Shown: positions 8,687 through 19,379, counted from the first letter of the stretch. The stretch is DNA of 64,000 nt from Luteimicrobium subarcticum (GCF_002798015.1 NZ_PGTZ01000006.1:124001-188000); one strand, 5' to 3'. Numbers and translations: made by a program. The notes: generated from the sequence alone by a model not told the origin.

Positions 8687-9228
8687 CAGGCCTCCCCGCC
8701 CTCGTGCTCGTCCTGTGCGTCGTCGGCGGCCTCGGGGTCGTCGAGGTCCGCCGACTCCGCACGCTTCATCTCGACCTCGACCGTGCCTCGCGCGACGTCG
8801 GCGAGCGCCACGCGCTCCGGACCCTCCGTGACCTCCGTCAGCACCACGTCGTCGCCGTCGACCGTGTCGAGGCGTCCTGCGGCGGCGCCGCCGTCCCGGA
8901 GCGCGAGACGCACCAGGCGGCCGCGCGCCCGCAGGAAGTGGCGGCGCTCCGTGAGCGGCCGCGACACCCCGGGGGTCGACACCTCGAGCGTGTACTCGCC
9001 GGACACCGTGTCGGCCGCGTCGAGGGCGTCGGACACCGCCCGGGACACCTCGGCCACGCGGTCGAGGTCCAGGCTGCCGGTCTCGTCCTCGGGGAGGTCG
9101 AGCGTGATGCGGACGACGGTCCGCGGGCCCGAGCGGCCGAGCGTCACGTCCTCGAGGTACAGGCCGGACGCGTCCACGACGGGCGCCACGACCTCCTGGA
9201 CGGCGTCTGCCGCGTTGTGCCTGGCCAT
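8686..9228 (-). CDS. rimP: RimP, ribosome maturation factor
   Basis: Needed for 30S subunit maturation. The 180-residue protein reads [20 protein letters not shown], then [19 protein letters not shown] and [20 protein letters not shown], all typical of RimP (DUF150). The C terminus is a strongly acidic tail. The ATG at 9226-9228 has AGGAG 6-7 nt upstream. It is the first gene of the rimP-nusA-ylxR-infB cluster, coupled to nusA by a TGATG overlap. The promoter candidate about 120 nt upstream falls within an 18-bp tandem repeat. Confidence 0.96.
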   Translation of the reverse strand: MARHNAADAVQEVVAPVVDASGLYLEDVTLGRSGPRTVVRITLDLPEDETGSLDLDRVAEVSRAVSDALDAADTVSGEYTLEVSTPGVSRPLTERRHFLRARGRLVRLALRDGGAAAGRLDTVDGDDVVLTEVTEGPERVALADVARGTVEVEMKRAESADLDDPEAADDAQDEHEGGEA

Positions 9229-9344
9229 GCGAGCTCCTGTCGGGTCGTCAGCCCACCGGGCTGTTCGCGGGCGGGCCGCGGCCGGGCGCGGAGCCCGGGA
9301 CGCAGCCGGGGACGCCCCGACCGGTGTGCTGTTGTGCGGGGACC

Positions 9345-9375
9345 AGCCTAACGACAATGCACGACCAGACGACAA
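9345..9375 (-). promoter_or_regulatory. Predicted promoter of the rimP-nusA operon
   Basis: On the minus strand TTGTCG (complement of 9370-9375) and TAGGCT (complement of 9345-9350) are spaced 19 nt, a plausible -35/-10 pair. The -35 lies in the second copy of the 18-bp repeat. The leader to the rimP start would be about 110 nt. Confidence 0.5.
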
Positions 9376-9404
9376 TGCACGACCTCACGACGATGCGCGA
9401 CCGC
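9351..9404. repeat. Three tandem 18-bp repeats upstream of rimP and the DUF4439 gene
   Basis: Units 9351-9368, 9369-9386 and 9387-9404 share acgac-a/g-atgc-a/g-cgacc, the third diverged at a few positions. They lie in the divergent region between rimP and the lipoprotein gene and overlap the predicted rimP promoter. Each copy also holds an in-frame ATG for the lipoprotein reading frame. Confidence 0.8.
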
Positions 9405-9458
9405 GCCACGGCGCCGGCGGGGCGCCGCCCTCACCCGGGCGTGACATCATCGGGCGCG

Positions 9459-10589
9459 ATGCGCCACCTCCACCAGGCCCGAGCGGCCACGCCCACCGCG
9501 CCGGTCTGCCGCCCGGGGTGCGACGACCCGACCCCTCGGCGGCCACGGGCGGTCCGCGCGCTGCTCGTGGCGCTCGCCCTCACGGCTCTCGCGGGATCGG
9601 TCACCGGGTGCGACGTCCACCTCGCGCAGGACGGACCGGGACCGCTCGCGCTCACGGTCGACGAGCAGGTCCGGGCGGCGACGGTCGCGGACCTCGCCGC
9701 GGTGCGCGACCTGGCGCACGAGGCCCGGACCGCGTCGTCCGCGCCGCCCGCCCGATCCGTCCGCACCCAGCTCGCGCAGGTGGAGACGCGGGCCACCCAG
9801 CAGATCGCCGCGCTCGGCGGGCCCTACGACGGACCGCCGCCGACCGTCGCACCGGCGCCGGCCACCGGCGCGTCGTCACCGGCGACGGCCGCCGCCGCGA
9901 GCACCCCGACGGACCCGCCCGCCGCGACCCGCCCGGCGGACGTCGTCGCACGCCTCGCCGCCAACGAGGAGGCCGCGCGGGGTCGCCTCGTCCAGCCCGG
10001 CGACCCGGGCCTGGCGCGCCTCGTGGCGCAGGTCGCGACGAGCCAGGACCTCGGCGCCCGTGCGCTCGCGCGGGCCGCCCACCTGAGGGTCCCGGCGTCC
10101 GCGGCCCGCCTCCCCGCGCGGGTCCCGTCCACGTTCGCCGCGAGCACGTCGGACGGGCTCGCCGTGCTGGTGGCGTCGGAGGACGGCGCCGGCTACGTCC
10201 TCGAGGTGGAGGCGGCCCGCGCCCGGGGCGCCGCTCGCGACGCGCTGGTGTCGCGCGCCGCGCTGCACCGCGCCCGCGGGCAGCAGCTCGCGGACGCGGC
10301 GGGGCTCGCCGGGACGGACGACGACCCGCGCACGACCGCGTACGCGATCCCGTCGGGCACGGCCCGAGCCGTCGAGCGCCGGCTCGAGCAGGGGCTCGCG
10401 GCGCGGTACGCCCAGGCGCTCGACACCGCGGCGCCGCGGGACCGCACCGCGCTCGCCGACCTGCTGACCGACGCGGCGCGCGCGGCGGTCGACGCGGGCG
10501 GTCCCGTGACCGCGTTCCCCGGTGGCACGCCACCCGCTGCCACCACCCCGGCGACGACCGGACCGACGACCTCACCGGGGACGGACTGA
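9459..10589 (+). CDS. Secreted lipoprotein with a DUF4439 ferritin-like domain
   Basis: About 376 residues. An N-terminal basic and hydrophobic stretch (AVRALLVALALTALAGSVTG) ends in Cys of a VTGC lipobox, so it is probably a membrane-anchored lipoprotein. The C-terminal half resembles DUF4439: TTAYAIPSGTARAVERRLEQ, an Ala-rich helix with YAQAL, and the end VTAFPG. The middle is low-complexity Ala/Pro/Thr. Mycobacteria carry a DUF4439 gene at the same place near rimP and proS, which supports the call. The start is uncertain: ATG 9459 lacks a clear Shine-Dalgarno, and in-frame ATGs within the 18-bp repeats (9357, 9375, 9393) would add a repetitive N terminus. Function is unknown. Confidence 0.7.
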   Translation: MRHLHQARAATPTAPVCRPGCDDPTPRRPRAVRALLVALALTALAGSVTGCDVHLAQDGPGPLALTVDEQVRAATVADLAAVRDLAHEARTASSAPPARSVRTQLAQVETRATQQIAALGGPYDGPPPTVAPAPATGASSPATAAAASTPTDPPAATRPADVVARLAANEEAARGRLVQPGDPGLARLVAQVATSQDLGARALARAAHLRVPASAARLPARVPSTFAASTSDGLAVLVASEDGAGYVLEVEAARARGAARDALVSRAALHRARGQQLADAAGLAGTDDDPRTTAYAIPSGTARAVERRLEQGLAARYAQALDTAAPRDRTALADLLTDAARAAVDAGGPVTAFPGGTPPAATTPATTGPTTSPGTD

Positions 10590-10671
10590 CGCCCCGACCT
10601 GAGACGGGCTGACGGCGCGACCGCGGGAGCGTTAGGTTGCCCTCGTCATCTTCGTCGTCGCAGGGAGCACC

Positions 10672-11841
10672 ATGAAGCACATCACCACTCGCCGGCGTCG
10701 CGTCGTCGCGGCGCTCACCGCCGTCGGCGGGCTCGTCGCGGCCGTCGTCGCCGCAGCACCGGCCGACGCCGGCCTGCCCACCGTCACCGGGACGCGCATC
10801 TCGACGGCGACACCGTCGTCGAGCGTCTACACCGCCCTCGACGGCGGGGTCACCGACGGCACCTACTGGTACAGCGCCACCGTGGAGCACCACAAGAGCG
10901 GCAGCAAGACCTACGACTCCGCCCAGCTGATCAAGACGCCGCTCGGTTCGTCGACGCCCACGAAGCGGGTCTCCTACCGCATCCGGTCGGGCAACGCGAC
11001 GAACCTGCTCGGCCACGCGAACGACATCGCGTACAACGCCGACACGGGCAAGCTCCTCATCCCCACCTGGACCAACGACAGCTCCGTCCAGGGCAGCACG
11101 CAGCCGCGCAGCCTGCGCGTCGTGAACCGGTCGACGCTGGCCGTCGAGAGCACCAAGACGCTCCCCCACACCACGACGAACATCTGCTACGACCCGACCA
11201 CCCACCAGTACGTGGCGGGGACGTTCAACCGGTACTACGTCTACGACAGCGCATTTCACGAGAAGTCCACGAGCGGGACCCTCAAGATGCCGGGCACGGG
11301 CCAGGGCATCGACTGCGACTCCCGGTACGTGTACGTCATCGCCAGCCCGAAGCCGGGCTCGCTGAGCACGAACCGCATCTACGTCTACACGTGGTCGTTC
11401 TCGCTCGTGCGGACCTACGAGTACCGGACCAGCTCCGAGAGCGAGCACCTGACCCACTCGGGCAGCACGTTCTACCTCGGGTTCAACATCGGGGCGGGCG
11501 CCCTGTACCGGCTCGACGGCTTCCAGTTCACGGTGCGGTACTACGGCGGCGGCGGCTCAGGCAGCATGTCGTCGACGACGGTCCTCTACGGCCGCAGCAC
11601 CGCGCTGCGCAAGAACACGTTCACCCGGTCGGGGTACACGTTCACCGGCTGGACGGCGCAGCGGTCCGTCGACAGCAAGTACCGCTACGTGAACCCGAAG
11701 AGCACCTCGCAGACGGGCTGGTACACGAAGGGCAAGCAGCCGTCGGGCTGGGCGCTCATCCAGTACCACGACGCCTCGTCGGTCTACCAGACCACGTCGC
11801 GCGGCACGGTCTGGCTCACGGCCGCCTGGAAGAAGAAGTAG
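10672..11841 (+). CDS. Secreted protein of unknown function with a C-terminal InlB-like (Flg_new) repeat
   Basis: A 389-residue exported protein. An Arg-rich N terminus, a hydrophobic core and ADA before GLP form a Sec signal peptide of about 34 residues. Residues about 35-285 are Tyr/Ser/Thr-rich and repetitive (YWYSATVEHHKSG, GHANDIAYNADTGKLLIPTW, RIYVYTWSFSLVRTYEYR), as in a beta-propeller. The last 100 residues match the Listeria-Bacteroides/InlB B-repeat pattern: VRYYGGGGSGSM, a YG, FTRSGYTFTGW, ending VWLTAAW. AGGGAG precedes the ATG and TAGGTT (10633-10638) could be its -10. It stands alone between a lipoprotein gene and convergent proS. A cell-surface binding role is inference. Confidence 0.75.
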   Translation: MKHITTRRRRVVAALTAVGGLVAAVVAAAPADAGLPTVTGTRISTATPSSSVYTALDGGVTDGTYWYSATVEHHKSGSKTYDSAQLIKTPLGSSTPTKRVSYRIRSGNATNLLGHANDIAYNADTGKLLIPTWTNDSSVQGSTQPRSLRVVNRSTLAVESTKTLPHTTTNICYDPTTHQYVAGTFNRYYVYDSAFHEKSTSGTLKMPGTGQGIDCDSRYVYVIASPKPGSLSTNRIYVYTWSFSLVRTYEYRTSSESEHLTHSGSTFYLGFNIGAGALYRLDGFQFTVRYYGGGGSGSMSSTTVLYGRSTALRKNTFTRSGYTFTGWTAQRSVDSKYRYVNPKSTSQTGWYTKGKQPSGWALIQYHDASSVYQTTSRGTVWLTAAWKKK

Positions 11842-11874
11842 CGTTCGGCCGCCGCGAGGCGCACCGGCGCGCGC

Positions 11875-11926
11875 ATGGCGGAGGCGCCGACGCGGACCAG
11901 GGGGTCCGCGTCGGCGCCTCCGTCAT
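11875..11926. terminator. Strong bidirectional terminator between the secreted-protein gene and proS
   Basis: A 24-bp stem (11875-11898 with 11903-11926, one mismatch) around a 4-nt loop lies 33 nt after the plus-strand stop and 14 nt beyond the minus-strand proS stop. A short T run follows at 11937-11940. Confidence 0.85.
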
Positions 11927-11939
11927 GCGGCGGGGTCTT

Positions 11940-13796
11940 TCAGGAGCGGCCCGGAGCGGCCGCCAGGAGCGCCTCGACGCGGCCGACGACCGCGTCCACG
12001 ACGTCGTCCACGGGGACCTGCTCGGCATCGCCGCCGACGCGCGAGCGCACCTCGACCACGCCGTCGGCCAGCCCGCGGCCCACGACGACGACGAGCGGCG
12101 CGCCGAGCAGCTCGGCGTCGGCGAACTTCACGCCCGGCGAGACCTTCGACGGCCGGTCGTCGTACAGCACCTCGACGCCGCGGTCGGCAAGCTCCGCCGC
12201 GATCCGCTCCGCCGCCTCGAACACCGAGGCGTCACGGCCCGCCGCGACGAGCTGCACGTGGTGCGGCGCGACGTGCACCGGCCACGCGAGGCCCTTGTCG
12301 TCGTGGTTCGCCTCGGCGAGGGCCGCGAGGACGCGGGTCACGCCGATGCCGTACGAGCCCATGGTCACGACCTGCTGCTTGCCGTTCACGTCGAGCACGG
12401 TCAGGCCGAGCGCCTGCGCGTACTTGCGGCCGAGCTGGAAGATGTGGCCGATCTCGATGCCGCGCGCGAGCTCGAGCGGGCCGGACCCGTCGGGGGCCTC
12501 GTCGCCGGCCTTGACCTCGGCGGCCTCGATCGTGCCGTCCGCGGTGAAGTCGCGACCGGCCACCAGGTCGAACACGTGCTTGCCGGGAGCGTCCGCGCCG
12601 GTGATCCAGCGCGTGCCCTCGACGACGCGCGGGTCGAGCAGGTAGCGCACGGCGGACACGGTCGCCGGGTCGCCGTCGCCGGCCGCGCCGTCGACGGGCA
12701 CCTGGGCGCCCTGCGGGCCGAGCGAGCCGGGGCCGATGTAGCCCTTGACGAGCTCGGGGTGCGCGGCGAAGTCGGCGTCGCCCGCGGGCTCGACGTCGGC
12801 GGGCTCGACCGCGGCACCGAGACGCTTGAGGTCGACCTCGCGGTCGCCCGGGAGACCCACGACGACGACCTCGCGCCGCCCGTCGGGGTGCGTCAGCGCG
12901 AGGACGACGTTCTTGAGCGTGTCGGCGGCCGTCCACAGGCGGTCGGGACGTCCGAAGCGCTCGTTCGCGATCGCCACGAGCGAGTCGATGGTCGGGGTGT
13001 CGGGGGTGTCCTCGACGTGGGCCGCGGGGGCGTCGTCGTACGGGAGCGCGTCGGGCACGGGCGTCACGACGGCCTCGACGTTCGCCGCGTACCCGCCCGC
13101 GGAGCGGACGAACGTGTCCTCGCCGATGGGCGTCGGGGTGAGGAACTCCTCGGAGCGGGACCCGCCCATCGCGCCGGACGTCGCCGCGACGACGACGTAC
13201 TCGAGCCCGAGCCGGTCGAAGATGCGCTGGTACGCCGCACGCTGGGCCGCGTACGAGGCGTCGAGGCCCGCGTCGTCCATGTCGAACGAGTAGGCGTCCT
13301 TCATGACGAACTCGCGACCACGGATCAGCCCGGCGCGCGGACGCGCCTCGTCGCGGTACTTCGTCTGGATCTGGAACAGGGTGGTCGGCAGGTCCTTGTA
13401 CGAGGAGTACAGGTCCTTGACGAGCAGCGTGAACATCTCCTCGTGCGTGGGCGCGAGGAGGTAGTCACCCTGCTTGCGGTCCTGGAGACGGAACAGGTTG
13501 GGGCCGTACTCCGACCAGCGGCCCGTCGCCTCGTAGGGCTCGCGGGGCAGCAAGGCCGGGAAGTGGACCTCCTGGGCGCCCGCGGCGACCATCTCCTCGC
13601 GCACGACGGCCTCGACCTTGGCGAGCACGCGCAGACCCAGCGGCAGCCAGGTGTAGATGCCGGGCGCGGCACGCCGGATGTACCCGGCGCGCACGAGCAG
13701 CTTGTGGCTCGCGACCTCCGCGTCGGCCGGGTCCTCCCGGAGCGTGCGGACGAAGAGGGTGGACATCCGAAGGACGGGGGTGCGGCCGAGCGACAT
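11940..13796 (-). CDS. proS: ProS, prolyl-tRNA synthetase (bacterial type)
   Basis: Class II aminoacyl-tRNA synthetase charging tRNA-Pro; 618 residues. The N terminus [20 protein letters not shown], then the class II motifs, an editing INS domain in the middle and a C-terminal anticodon-binding domain ([16 protein letters not shown]) are in the expected order. The ATG at 13794-13796 is preferred: TAGGCT (complement of 13804-13809) sits 7 nt upstream, consistent with a leaderless mRNA, and homologues include the LxRMS lead-in. It is divergent from the Fpg/Nei gene across 54 nt and convergent with the secreted-protein gene. Confidence 0.97.
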   Translation of the reverse strand: MSLGRTPVLRMSTLFVRTLREDPADAEVASHKLLVRAGYIRRAAPGIYTWLPLGLRVLAKVEAVVREEMVAAGAQEVHFPALLPREPYEATGRWSEYGPNLFRLQDRKQGDYLLAPTHEEMFTLLVKDLYSSYKDLPTTLFQIQTKYRDEARPRAGLIRGREFVMKDAYSFDMDDAGLDASYAAQRAAYQRIFDRLGLEYVVVAATSGAMGGSRSEEFLTPTPIGEDTFVRSAGGYAANVEAVVTPVPDALPYDDAPAAHVEDTPDTPTIDSLVAIANERFGRPDRLWTAADTLKNVVLALTHPDGRREVVVVGLPGDREVDLKRLGAAVEPADVEPAGDADFAAHPELVKGYIGPGSLGPQGAQVPVDGAAGDGDPATVSAVRYLLDPRVVEGTRWITGADAPGKHVFDLVAGRDFTADGTIEAAEVKAGDEAPDGSGPLELARGIEIGHIFQLGRKYAQALGLTVLDVNGKQQVVTMGSYGIGVTRVLAALAEANHDDKGLAWPVHVAPHHVQLVAAGRDASVFEAAERIAAELADRGVEVLYDDRPSKVSPGVKFADAELLGAPLVVVVGRGLADGVVEVRSRVGGDAEQVPVDDVVDAVVGRVEALLAAAPGRS

Positions 13797-13850
13797 GGTC
13801 GACAGCCTACCGGCGCGGCGCCTGTCGGCGGTCCGCGCGAGGATGGGTCC

Positions 13851-14762
13851 GTGCCCGAGCTGCCCGAGGTCCAGGCGCTGGTCGAGTTCCTCGACCGGCG
13901 CACGCGCGGTCACGTCGTGACGGCCGCGTCGCTCGGCCAGATCTCCGCGCTCAAGACGTACGCGCCGCCGCTGTCCGCGCTCGTCGGCGGCACGGTCGCG
14001 GGGGTGGCGCGGCACGGCAAGTGGATCGATCTCGAGGTGGTCGGGCCCGAGTCGCTCCACCTCGTGCTGCACCTGTCGCGCGGGGGCTGGGTGCGCTGGC
14101 ACGACACCGTCCCGACGACGCCGGTGCGGCCGCGTGCCGGTGGCGCGGGCGGCGGACGGCCCACCCTCGCGCTGCGGGTCGCGCTCGACGACGGCTCGGG
14201 GTTCGACGTCACCGAGGCCGGCACCCGCAAGCGGCTCGCCGTCCACGTGGTGCACGACGCGGCGGAGGTCCCGCAGGTCGCGACGCTCGGGGTGGAGCCC
14301 CTGTCCCCCGCGTTCACCGTGGAGCGCTTCGCCGCGCTCCTCGCGGCGCGCAACCAGCAGGTCAAGGGGCTCCTGCGCGACCAGGGCACGATCGCCGGGA
14401 TCGGCAACGCCTACTCCGACGAGATCCTGCACGCCGCCCGCACGAGCCCGTTCCGGCTGACGAAGACGTACCGCGACGCCCTGGACGACGTCGCCGCGCT
14501 GCACCGCGCCACGGTCGAGGTCCTGACGGAGGCGGTCGCCGCCGCGTCCGGCAAGCCCGCCGCCGAGCTCAAGGACGCCAAGCGGCGCGGCATGCGGGTG
14601 CACGGCCGCACGGGCGAGCCGTGCCCCGGCTGGGACGGCACCCCGTGCGGCGACGTCGTCCACGAGGTGTCGTTCGCGGACTCGAGCCTCCAGTACTGCC
14701 CGACGTGCCAGACCGGCGGGACACCGCTCGCCGACCGGCGCATGTCACGGCTCCTGCGCTGA
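13851..14762 (+). CDS. Fpg/Nei-family DNA glycosylase/AP lyase
   Basis: Base-excision repair enzyme for oxidised bases. The 303-residue protein starts [13 protein letters not shown] after Met removal, giving the catalytic N-terminal proline and Glu. The H2TH region reads [21 protein letters not shown]. The C-terminal zinc finger has four cysteines (CPGW..C, then CPTC) with QTGG. The GTG at 13851 follows GAGGATG at a suitable distance. It is not clear whether it is a strict Fpg or a Nei2-type enzyme; the end [16 protein letters not shown] fits the actinobacterial Nei-like group. It overlaps the convergent MFS gene by 18 bp. Confidence 0.93.
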   Translation: MPELPEVQALVEFLDRRTRGHVVTAASLGQISALKTYAPPLSALVGGTVAGVARHGKWIDLEVVGPESLHLVLHLSRGGWVRWHDTVPTTPVRPRAGGAGGGRPTLALRVALDDGSGFDVTEAGTRKRLAVHVVHDAAEVPQVATLGVEPLSPAFTVERFAALLAARNQQVKGLLRDQGTIAGIGNAYSDEILHAARTSPFRLTKTYRDALDDVAALHRATVEVLTEAVAAASGKPAAELKDAKRRGMRVHGRTGEPCPGWDGTPCGDVVHEVSFADSSLQYCPTCQTGGTPLADRRMSRLLR

Positions 14763-16079
14763 CGGGCCGGACGCGACCGCGGAGGCGCCCACCGACGGGT
14801 TCGGCAGGTCGGCCCGATGCTCGCTCGCCGCCGCGTGGCGCACCTCTCCCGCGCGCGAGTGCGGACCGCGGGCCAGCAGGACCGCGACAGCGGCAGCGGC
14901 GACAACCACGGCGAGCCCGAGCGCGGGCCACCCGGACCGGGTGGCGAGCGCGCCCGCGCTCAGGGTGCCGGCCACCTGGAAGACGGTCCCGGTGGCCTCC
15001 GCGTAGGGCTGGACCAGGCCGCGCTCGACGGGCCGGTAGGACGCCGCGACGAGCGCGCTGCCGCCCGAGTAGGCGAGGTTCCAGCCGACGCCGACGAGCA
15101 GCATCGCGGCGAAGAAGGTGGGGAGCGAGCTGCTGACCGCGGCCGACGACCCCGCCAGCACCACGACGACGGCGCCCGCCGCCGCCACACGGCGCTCGCC
15201 GAACCGGCCGATCCACCGCGCGACCACGAACCCCGGCGCGAACATGCCGACCATGTGGAGCTGCACGGCGAAGGCCGCCTGGCCCTCGCTGTGCCCCATG
15301 TCCATGCCGGCGATCGGACCGGCCGTCATCATCGAGGTCATCGCGACGGCGGCGAGCACCACCGCCGCGACGCCCGCCAGCAGGTCGGGCTGGCGCCACA
15401 ACGCCCTGCGGGACCGTGGCCCCTGCGTCACGGGAGCGTCCGAACCCTCCGGCAGACCCCGTCCGCCGGACGACCGGACCACGGGCGCCGCGCGGCCCGA
15501 GAGCGTGAGCGCCCGCGGCAGGCCGGCGTTCCAGGCGACGGCGAGCAGCGCGAAGCCCGCGACGAGCAGGTACGAGGCCACGTACGGCGTCGCCGTCGCG
15601 GTGCGCACCGCGGTCGCCGCGAACGGGCCGACCAGCGCGGCGACGAGGCCGCCGGCGAGAACCGTGCTCACCGCACGCGCACGGGCGTCCGGCACCGCGT
15701 CGGCCGCCGCGTACCGGTAGTAGCCGGCACCGGCCTGGTAGACGCCGACCAGCGCGGTGCCGACGCAGAACAGCCAGAACCGGTCGGTCTGGACGGCGAG
15801 CGCGCTCACGAGGCCGGCGACGACGGCGACGGACGCCGCGACCGTGAAGACGCGCCGGTAGCCGGACCGGCCGATCCAGCGAGACAGGACGAACGTGCTG
15901 ACACCGGCCGCGAGCGGTATCAGGGCGAACGGGAGCGTCGCGAGGAGCCTGGTGGGGGCGAGGTGGTCGCCGACGATGCCCGTGAGGGTGAGGTCGACGG
16001 ACATCCCGAAGACGTACAGGGCCTGCGAGGGGACGAGGCGGCGCGCGAGGTCGAGCCCGGCCGGTGGCTGCGTGGTCAT
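14745..16079 (-). CDS. MFS transporter of unknown specificity
   Basis: A 444-residue membrane protein with about twelve hydrophobic segments, for example ALYVFGMSVDLTLTGIVGDH, VFTVAASVAVVAGLVSALAV and AGVAAVVLAAVAMTSMMTAG. A central hydrophilic loop (SSGGRGLPEGSDAPVTQGP) separates the halves. The ATG at 16077-16079 is chosen as the first start after the divergent promoter region; no clear Shine-Dalgarno is seen. It is divergent from a GlxA-type AraC regulator across 70 nt, which suggests that regulator controls it. Its 3' end overlaps the glycosylase gene by 18 bp. The substrate is unknown. Confidence 0.87.
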   Translation of the reverse strand: MTTQPPAGLDLARRLVPSQALYVFGMSVDLTLTGIVGDHLAPTRLLATLPFALIPLAAGVSTFVLSRWIGRSGYRRVFTVAASVAVVAGLVSALAVQTDRFWLFCVGTALVGVYQAGAGYYRYAAADAVPDARARAVSTVLAGGLVAALVGPFAATAVRTATATPYVASYLLVAGFALLAVAWNAGLPRALTLSGRAAPVVRSSGGRGLPEGSDAPVTQGPRSRRALWRQPDLLAGVAAVVLAAVAMTSMMTAGPIAGMDMGHSEGQAAFAVQLHMVGMFAPGFVVARWIGRFGERRVAAAGAVVVVLAGSSAAVSSSLPTFFAAMLLVGVGWNLAYSGGSALVAASYRPVERGLVQPYAEATGTVFQVAGTLSAGALATRSGWPALGLAVVVAAAAVAVLLARGPHSRAGEVRHAAASEHRADLPNPSVGASAVASGPSAQEP

Positions 16080-16149
16080 GCGTCCAGCGTGGCGGCGGAG
16101 ACCGACGGCGACGAGTGGCTGAAGTGACATCCTGCGATAGATTCCCGCC

Positions 16150-17169
16150 ATGGACCCGTCGACCGTCCCGCCGGACCGGACCGCGCAGCCACCCGAGCAC
16201 ACACCCGCGCACCGGGTCGCGCACCGGGTCGTCGTGCTCGCCCTGCCGAGCGCGCTGCCGATGGAGGTCGGCATGCCGTTCCAGGTGCTCGCCGACCGGG
16301 ACCAGGCGCCGTACGACGTGTCGCTGTGCGGCGCCCGACCGGGTCCCGTGGCGACCACCGGCGGCTTCCCGCTCGTGGCACCTGCCGGCCTCGAGGCGCT
16401 CGCCACCGCCGACACGGTGATCGTCCCGGCGTCCCGGCCGCACGGGCGACCCCTCGCCCCGGAGGTGCTGACCGCGCTGCGCGACGCGCACGCGCGGGGG
16501 GCACGCGTCGCCTCGATCTGCGTCGGCGCGTTCGCGCTCGCGCAGGCCGGCTTGCTCGACGGGCGTCGTGCCACGACCCACTGGCTGCACGCCCCCGAGC
16601 TGGCGGCGCGGTTCCCGGCCGTCGAGGTCGACCCGGACGTCCTCTACGTCGACGAGGGGGACGTGGTCACGTCGGCAGGCATGGCCGCAGGGATCGACCT
16701 GTGCCTCCACCTGGTGCGGACGGACCACGGCGCCGCCGTCGCGAACGAGGTGGCCCGCCTCGTCGTCGCGGCGCCGCACCGCGACGGCGGGCAGGCCCAG
16801 TTCGTGCCGCGGTCACCCGAGCCGGAGCGGCAGACCGCCCTCGCCGCGACCCGGGCGTGGGCGCTGGCCCGGCTCGACGCACCGCTCACCGTCGCCGACC
16901 TGGCCCGCCACGCCCGCCTCTCCGAGCGCACCCTGACCCGCGCGTTCACGGCGGAGACGGGCACGTCGCCCCTGCGGTGGCTCACCACGGCGCGCGTCGA
17001 CCGGGCACGCGCGCTCCTGGAGACGACAGCGCTGCCCTTCGACGTCGTCGCGGCGCGGTGCGGCCTGGGCACCGCCATGAACCTGCGCCTGCACCTGCGC
17101 CGCGCGATCGGCGTCACACCGTCGGAGTACCGGGCGACGTTCGCGCCGCAGCCCGTCCTTGCCCGGTGA
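16150..17169 (+). CDS. GlxA-type transcriptional regulator (DJ-1/PfpI domain plus AraC helix-turn-helix)
   Basis: A 339-residue two-domain regulator. The N-terminal half is a DJ-1/PfpI-like fold with the Cys elbow ASICVGAFALAQAGLLDGRR and TTHW. The C-terminal half is an AraC double helix-turn-helix: TVADLARHARLSERTLTRAF and PFDVVAARCGLGTAMNLRLH. TAGATT at 16138-16143 lies 6 nt before the ATG, so the mRNA is probably leaderless. The divergent MFS gene is its likely target. In this family the DJ-1 domain serves as a sensor rather than an enzyme; the ligand is unknown. Confidence 0.92.
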   Translation: MDPSTVPPDRTAQPPEHTPAHRVAHRVVVLALPSALPMEVGMPFQVLADRDQAPYDVSLCGARPGPVATTGGFPLVAPAGLEALATADTVIVPASRPHGRPLAPEVLTALRDAHARGARVASICVGAFALAQAGLLDGRRATTHWLHAPELAARFPAVEVDPDVLYVDEGDVVTSAGMAAGIDLCLHLVRTDHGAAVANEVARLVVAAPHRDGGQAQFVPRSPEPERQTALAATRAWALARLDAPLTVADLARHARLSERTLTRAFTAETGTSPLRWLTTARVDRARALLETTALPFDVVAARCGLGTAMNLRLHLRRAIGVTPSEYRATFAPQPVLAR

Positions 17170-17178
17170 CGGCGTGCC

Positions 17179-17249
17179 CGGTGAGGCCCGGCTCGGTGAG
17201 GCCCGGCTCGGTGAGGCCCGGCTCGGTGAGGCCCGGCTCGGTGAGGCCG
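17179..17249. repeat. Tandem 15-bp repeats between convergent genes
   Basis: Four perfect copies of cggtgaggcccggct (17179-17238) plus an 11-nt partial copy. They lie between the end of the GlxA-type gene and the end of the GNAT gene. On the minus strand, in a frame not used by the GNAT gene, they would encode GLTEP repeats. The array is a simple-sequence expansion likely to vary in copy number. Confidence 0.9.
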
Positions 17250-17253
17250 GCGC

Positions 17254-18147
17254 TCAGAACAGGACGGTGGCGAGCGTCCCGACCTGCTCGAAGCCCACGC
17301 GCCGGTACGCGGCGAGCGCGGGCTCGTTGTACGCGTTGACGTAGAGGGAGACGACGGGCGCGACGTCGCGGCGCGTCGCGACGACGACGGCGGCCATCCC
17401 GCTCTCGGAGAGGCGGCGTCCGCGGCGCAGCGGGTCGACCCACACGCCCTGCACCTGCGCGACGGACGGCGTGACGGCGCCCAGCTCGGCCTTGAACGCC
17501 ACGAACGGCTCGTCCGCGATCGTGCGCTCCACCCGGACGAACGTGCGCCCGCGTGCGAGGTGGGCGCGCACCCGGCGCTCGTAGGCGGAGCCGCCGGCCG
17601 CGACGGGCGAGTATCCGACCTCCTCGACGAACATCCGCACCGACGCCGGCAGGACGAGCGCGAGCTCGTCGGGATGGGCGCGCCGCACCCCCGGGTCGGG
17701 TTCGACGTCGGGTTCGCGCGCGATCATCATCGACGGCTGGTCGGCGCGGATCTCGCGCGGCCGGGGCCAGGTGGGGGCCAGGCGTTCCCACAGCCCGAGC
17801 GCGACCGCGGTCTCCCCCACCACGGACGACGAGCGACGACCCTCGGCACGGGCGAGAGCGGCGAACGCGTCGAGCGCCTCCGCCCGGTCGGAGCCCGTCA
17901 GCGGGACGACGGGGAACAGGTTGGCACCGGACCAGCACACGGCGCGCAGCGCGCCCGTCGCGGGGAAGCCCCAGAACGAGCCGCCCTGTCGGCCGCCCGG
18001 GTCCAGGTCGGCCAGCCGCGCACCGGCGAGCGCCGACGACACGGGGTCGACGGCGAGCACGGCACGCGCCGCGGCGACGTCCGACACGCCGAGCACCCGA
18101 CCGGCCCCCGACGGGGCCCGGGTCTCGGCAGCGAAGAACCGGCGCAT
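17254..18147 (-). CDS. GNAT-family N-acetyltransferase (DUF4081-type)
   Basis: A 297-residue protein with a divergent N-terminal half (MRRFFAAETRAPSGAGRVLG, GALRAVCWSGANLFPVVPLT) and a C-terminal GNAT domain: QVQGVWVDPLRRGRRLSESG is the acetyl-CoA pyrophosphate loop and YVNAYNEPALAAYRRVGFEQ the last motif. A GNAT of this type lies next to ispG in mycobacteria too, so the linkage is old. GACAAT (complement of 18154-18159) lies 6 nt before the ATG, a leaderless arrangement. The acceptor substrate is unknown. Confidence 0.88.
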   Translation of the reverse strand: MRRFFAAETRAPSGAGRVLGVSDVAAARAVLAVDPVSSALAGARLADLDPGGRQGGSFWGFPATGALRAVCWSGANLFPVVPLTGSDRAEALDAFAALARAEGRRSSSVVGETAVALGLWERLAPTWPRPREIRADQPSMMIAREPDVEPDPGVRRAHPDELALVLPASVRMFVEEVGYSPVAAGGSAYERRVRAHLARGRTFVRVERTIADEPFVAFKAELGAVTPSVAQVQGVWVDPLRRGRRLSESGMAAVVVATRRDVAPVVSLYVNAYNEPALAAYRRVGFEQVGTLATVLF

Positions 18148-18224
18148 GCGGTGATTGTCCCCTACCCGGACGCCCGTCGCCGGGCCTGATGCGTGGACGG
18201 TGGTCGGTGGCTGCCGGCCGCGCG

Positions 18225-19379
<1,155 letters not shown>

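Noticed and set aside
17114-17938. Alternative minus-strand frame ending in GLTEP repeats as a separate gene
   Set aside because: It overlaps the GNAT gene, whose frame carries the acetyl-CoA loop; the repeat peptide arises from the 15-bp DNA array.
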